Positions 61,022 through 64,000 of a stretch of 64,000 nucleotides of DNA are shown in pieces. The stretch is taken from positions 622,504-686,503 of the forward strand of contig NZ_LMRW01000001.1 of assembly GCF_001428255.1 (NCBI RefSeq). The letters run 5' to 3'. A program made the position numbers and the translations under genes. The notes beneath the pieces were generated by a model. It saw only the letters and a list, made by a program, of their open reading frames with translations. It did not search any database and was not told the origin of the DNA. The first letter of the stretch is position 1. The number at the start of each line of letters is the position of its first letter. This DNA is from Agromyces sp. Soil535. GTDB taxonomy: Bacteria; Actinomycetota; Actinomycetes; Actinomycetales; Microbacteriaceae.

Positions 61022-62038
61022 TCATGGGCGAAGCAGTGCCTTGATGGCGCGACGTTCGTCCATGGCCTTGTAGCCCTCTGCGGCTTGGTCGAGTGGGAGT
61101 TCGAGGTCGAAGACCTTGCCCGGCTCGATCTTCCGGTTGATGATCAGATCGATGAGCTCCGGCAGGAACTGCCGGACGGGCGCGGGTCCGCCGTGCAGGT
61201 GCACGTGCGAGAAGAACAGTTCCTCGCCGGGCAGTTCGACGTCGTGAGCCACGCCGACGTAGCCGACGTGCCCGCCCGGACGGGTGGACCGGATCGCCTG
61301 CATCATCGACTCCTGGGTGCCGACGGCCTCGACGACCGAGTGCGCACCGAACCCGTTGGTGAGTTCCTTGATCTTCGCGGCCCCTTCGTCCCCGCGTTCG
61401 GTGACGATGTCGGTCGCGCCGAACTCTCGCGCCAGTCTCTGCCGGGACTCATGACGGCTCATCGCGATGATCCGGTCGGCGCCGAGTTGCTTGGCGGCGA
61501 GGACGGCGAGCAGTCCCACGGCCCCGTCGCCGACCACTACGACGGTCTTGCCTGGCCCCGCCTGCGCCGCGACGGCTCCGAACCAGCCCGTGCCGAGCAC
61601 GTCCGAGGCGGCGAGCAGGCTCGGAACCAGGTCGGGATCCGGTAGTTCCGGAGTGGCAACGAGGGTTCCATCGGCGAGTGGGACACGTACCAGCTCGGCT
61701 TGGGCGCCGTGGACCAGTTCGCGGTGTACGCACGACGTCTGATAGCCGGCTCGGCAGATCTCGCAGGTGTTGTCCGAGGCGAAGAACGATCCGACGACGA
61801 ACTGCCCGGGCTTGATCGTCGTCACCTCGCTGCCGATCTCCTCGACGATGCCGGCGTACTCGTGCCCGATCGGGGTGGGCTCGTTCGTCGCATCGATGCC
61901 GCGGTAGGGCCAGAGGTCCGACCCGCACACGCATGCAGCGGACAGCCGGATGACGGCATCGGTCGGGGCGAGGAGGCTCGGGGCCTCGCGTTCTTCGACC
62001 CGGATATCGCCGGGACCGTGGATGACTACACCACGCAT
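61022..62038 (-). CDS. zinc-dependent alcohol dehydrogenase
   Basis: 338 residues from MRGVVIHGPGDIRV, with AAGGAGAA ten bases upstream. Zinc ligands are in CVCGSDLWPYRG and IGHEYAGIVEEIGSEV, the reduced structural-zinc cluster in CEICRAGYQTSC, and the NAD(P) site is VVVVGDGAVGLLAVLAAKQLG. A medium-chain alcohol or polyol dehydrogenase. It follows the cyclophilin-like gene by 27 bases and precedes the MFS gene by about 170 bases in one direction, suggesting one transcript. Confidence 0.9.
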   Translation of the reverse strand: MRGVVIHGPGDIRVEEREAPSLLAPTDAVIRLSAACVCGSDLWPYRGIDATNEPTPIGHEYAGIVEEIGSEVTTIKPGQFVVGSFFASDNTCEICRAGYQTSCVHRELVHGAQAELVRVPLADGTLVATPELPDPDLVPSLLAASDVLGTGWFGAVAAQAGPGKTVVVVGDGAVGLLAVLAAKQLGADRIIAMSRHESRQRLAREFGATDIVTERGDEGAAKIKELTNGFGAHSVVEAVGTQESMMQAIRSTRPGGHVGYVGVAHDVELPGEELFFSHVHLHGGPAPVRQFLPELIDLIINRKIEPGKVFDLELPLDQAAEGYKAMDERRAIKALLRP

Positions 62039-62065
62039 GCGTTTTCTCCTTGTGTTCGTGTGCAT

Positions 62066-62683
62066 CTACTGCACGATTTCGACGGTGAGCGGGAAGCTGT
62101 CACCGGCTGAGGCGATGACCTCGAGTCCCGAGTCGATCGTTCCGAGCCGCACCAGGCCGGGGGCGGGGATCGATTGACCGTCGTGGGCATAGAAGAGGAC
62201 GAGGTCGTGACTCGGTGGCCAGTACGCCACCTCGCCGATCTCGTAGTCGTACTCGTGAGGGGCACCGCGGATTTCCAGTTCACGCGGCAGCGCGCCCGGC
62301 TTCTCACGTCCGAAGAGGTCGTGCATCTGCAGCGTGACCGGCAGCAGGGACGCGAAGTCACGTGCCGCGTAGGAATCATCGAGCGTCGCGGTGGCCTCAG
62401 CATCACCGATGCGCAGTCGGATGCGGACGGTTTCGTTGGTCTCTGTCGGCATGGGATCTCCCGCGTTCTGAGCAGTCGGCCGCGTTGAAGACGCGATCGG
62501 TGGCGGAGCGTTCGAGGAACCACCACGATCCGCGGGGTCGGTGGTGGCGTCAGCGGCGCATCCGGTCACGGCCGTCAGGCCGACGCTCACGCCGATGATG
62601 GATCGCCGCACACCGTCCGACGGTGGTTGCGTCGGTTGCCGAGTCGCGGTTCGTCGTTCGCATCGATGTCTAGGAAACGGCAT
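62066..62683 (-). CDS. cyclophilin-like fold lipoprotein
   Basis: 205 residues from ATG 62683; GTG 62611 (VRRSIIGVSVGLTAVTGC) begins nearer the signal peptide and is a real alternative. The lipobox TAVTGC marks a lipoprotein. After a Pro/Ser linker the domain has IRIGDAEATATLDDSYAARDFASLLPVTLQM, ELEIRGAPHEYDYEIGEVAYW, VLFYAHDGQSIPAPGLVRLG and VEIV, the cyclophilin-like domain of the TM1367 kind. Function unknown. It is divergent from the MmyB-type regulator. Confidence 0.75.
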   Translation of the reverse strand: MPFPRHRCERRTATRQPTQPPSDGVRRSIIGVSVGLTAVTGCAADATTDPADRGGSSNAPPPIASSTRPTAQNAGDPMPTETNETVRIRLRIGDAEATATLDDSYAARDFASLLPVTLQMHDLFGREKPGALPRELEIRGAPHEYDYEIGEVAYWPPSHDLVLFYAHDGQSIPAPGLVRLGTIDSGLEVIASAGDSFPLTVEIVQ

Positions 62684-62766
62684 CCGAATCCGCCTGGGGA
62701 GTCCCTGCTGTGAGACGTACTGTCAGGGCGTCCTTTCGGCCGCTGTGGGCGCGTACCGTCATCTTC

Positions 62767-63732
62767 ATGGACAATCGCAACGAGGTCCGCGAGTTCCTCG
62801 TCTCGCGGCGGGCCAAGGTGACCCCGGTGGAGGTCGGCCTGCCTCCTGGCGGCAACCGCCGCGTCCCGGGCCTGCGCCGCACCGAGGTCGCAGCACTCGC
62901 CGGAGTCAGCATCGAGTACTACTCGCGTCTGGAACGCGGGAGCCTCGCGGGAGCGTCGCCCGGTGTGCTGGACGGAATCGCTCGTGCACTACGGCTGGAT
63001 GATGCAGAGCGAACCCACCTCTTCGATCTCGCCCGGGCGGCGGACGGCTCGGCGGCCATCGCACGACCGCGCCGGCGAACCGGGAAATCATGGGTGGTCC
63101 GCCCCACCCTGCAATGGGCGCTGGACGCCGTGGTCGCAGGACCCGCGTTCGTTCGCAACGGCCGCATGGACCTGCTGGCGATGAACCCCCTGGCCCAAGC
63201 GTTCTATTCGGAGGCGCTCATCGACCCGCAACGTCCCGCGAATCTCGCTCGATTCGCCTTTCTGGACGAGCGTTCACTGCGGTTCTACGTGGACTGGGAT
63301 TCGGTAGCCGATATCACCGTGGCGATCCTCCGCACCGAGGCCGGACGTGACCCGCACGACAAAGGGCTTCATGACTTGGTCGGCGAGCTCTCCACGCGCA
63401 GCGAAGAATTCCGCCGACGCTGGGGCGCGCACAACGTGCGCCACCACGGAACCGGAGTGAAGCACTACCACCACCCCGTTGCGGGCGACCTCAGCCTCGC
63501 ATTCGAAGGTCTCGAGATGGCCGCAGAACCGGGTCTCACCTTGACCATCTACACCGCAGAACCCGGATCGCCGTCGGAGGAGCGGCTTCGCCTTCTGGCC
63601 TCATGGGCGGCATCACACGCCGCAGAGTCGGATGCGCAGCCGGTTGCAGAGGCGATGCGGCAGGTGGGGGGTTCCGCCAATCATGGGAATCAGGATGCGA
63701 ATCGAACCCAAGCATCCGGCGGGGCGAACTGA
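62767..63732 (+). CDS. XRE-type regulator with MmyB-like ligand domain, second copy
   Basis: 321 residues. The ATG follows the -10-like TACCGT (62754-62759) by seven bases, so likely leaderless. NRRVPGLRRTEVAALAGVSIEYYSRLERG is the helix-turn-helix; the MmyB-like domain repeats the blocks of the 46654-47559 paralog (DAVVAGPAFVRNGRMDLLAMN, LIDPQRPANLARFAFLDERS, LVGELSTRSEEFRRRW, HHPVAGDLSLAFEGLEM). It is divergent from the minus-strand operon containing an alcohol dehydrogenase, the usual partner type. Confidence 0.88.
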   Translation: MDNRNEVREFLVSRRAKVTPVEVGLPPGGNRRVPGLRRTEVAALAGVSIEYYSRLERGSLAGASPGVLDGIARALRLDDAERTHLFDLARAADGSAAIARPRRRTGKSWVVRPTLQWALDAVVAGPAFVRNGRMDLLAMNPLAQAFYSEALIDPQRPANLARFAFLDERSLRFYVDWDSVADITVAILRTEAGRDPHDKGLHDLVGELSTRSEEFRRRWGAHNVRHHGTGVKHYHHPVAGDLSLAFEGLEMAAEPGLTLTIYTAEPGSPSEERLRLLASWAASHAAESDAQPVAEAMRQVGGSANHGNQDANRTQASGGAN

Positions 63733-63771
63733 TCTGACATCGAACTCGGGCACCGGCATCCATTCGCCGAC

Positions 63772-64000
63772 TCAGGACTGCTCGGGGCGGGGCACCTCGG
63801 TGTCGAGGACGCCCTGCGCCGCCTCCGCCCCCCTCTGGCCCCCACCGTAACCGCGGAGTACGAACGCCAAGCCGACCGCGATCACGGCGCCGGTCAACGG
63901 CCCCGCGACGTAGACCCAGTAGTCCGTGAAGTCCAGCCCGACCAGGTCGGGGCCGAACGTGCGTGCGGGATTCATGGATGCACCCGAGATCGGGCTTCCC
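63772..64000 (-). CDS. aquaporin/MIP channel, C-terminal part (5' end outside the window)
   Basis: The frame is open to the right edge. SPISGASMNPARTFGPDLV is the second NPA half-helix of MIP channels, followed by YWVYVAGPLTGAVIAVGLAF, the last membrane helix, and a Gly/Glu-rich tail. An internal ATG at 63975 is the NPA methionine, not a start. Water or glycerol passage is expected; selectivity residues lie outside the window. Unlike the channel at 33912-34554, this end is intact. Confidence 0.85.
   Translation of the reverse strand, partial: GSPISGASMNPARTFGPDLVGLDFTDYWVYVAGPLTGAVIAVGLAFVLRGYGGGQRGAEAAQGVLDTEVPRPEQS

Overview
This window is high-GC DNA from an actinomycete, most likely a member of the Microbacteriaceae (Agromyces or Microbacterium type). 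The grounds are gene content (two LytR-CpsA-Psr proteins, Ku plus a POL-PE-LIG LigD, a Corynebacterium-like iol gene order, two short paralogs I associate with Microbacteriaceae), several likely leaderless genes (a TANNNT -10 box 6 to 7 nt before the start codon), and the extremely frequent word GCGGCATCCG / CGGATGCCGC. The genus is inferred, not demonstrated.

Layout. 1-7505 looks like core genome: two paralogous membrane proteins, a lipid kinase, serS with a HAD hydrolase, and two LytR-CpsA-Psr genes alternating with tRNA-Ser(TGA) and tRNA-Ser(GCT). 7747-9644 is a TetR repressor facing an oxidoreductase across a long inverted repeat; it may be an insertion after the tRNA. 9861-28714 is an inositol catabolic region: a GntR repressor divergent from iolC, an IolJ-like aldolase candidate, iolA, iolB, iolD, iolE, iolG, a transaldolase-like gene, a TIM-barrel isomerase, a second dehydrogenase, a complete ABC sugar transporter, a LacI regulator, and a third isomerase/dehydrogenase pair under a clear LacI-type operator. 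The repeated dehydrogenases and isomerases suggest that several inositol stereoisomers or related polyols are handled.

28765-34554 is an arsenic resistance locus: two ArsC reductases, an ArsR-ArsC fusion, an ArsO-like flavoprotein, a separate cysteine-bearing ArsR, an MFS transporter and a frameshifted aquaporin. No Acr3 or ArsB is present. Two operator types match the two ArsR-type regulators. 35128-44381 is a TetR-controlled uptake and catabolic operon: a YtcJ-like amidohydrolase, a dipeptide-type ABC transporter with a fused double ATPase, and a FAD amine oxidase-like protein.

44462-55568 holds a small lipoprotein, Ku, two small proteins, an IS3 transposase remnant, an MmyB-type regulator with two short-chain dehydrogenases (one frameshifted), LigD, a dehydrogenase lacking its catalytic tyrosine, small proteins, an 18-bp minisatellite and a MmcQ/YjbR protein. 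55657-64000 carries tRNA-Arg(ACG), a MarR regulator beside an alcohol dehydrogenase stump, a membrane protein, a GNAT, a minus-strand operon (cyclophilin-like lipoprotein, alcohol dehydrogenase, Bcr/CflA-type MFS, FCD-type GntR) divergent from a second MmyB-type regulator, and the C-terminal part of an aquaporin that runs off the window.

The most unusual items are the ArsR-ArsC fusion with no cysteine in its ArsR half, the ars locus without a classical arsenite pump, the transaldolase-like gene inside an iol operon, an inverted-repeat element read through in the LigD linker, and the over-represented GCGGCATCCG word that often forms intergenic hairpins. No CRISPR array, phage or complete insertion sequence was seen.
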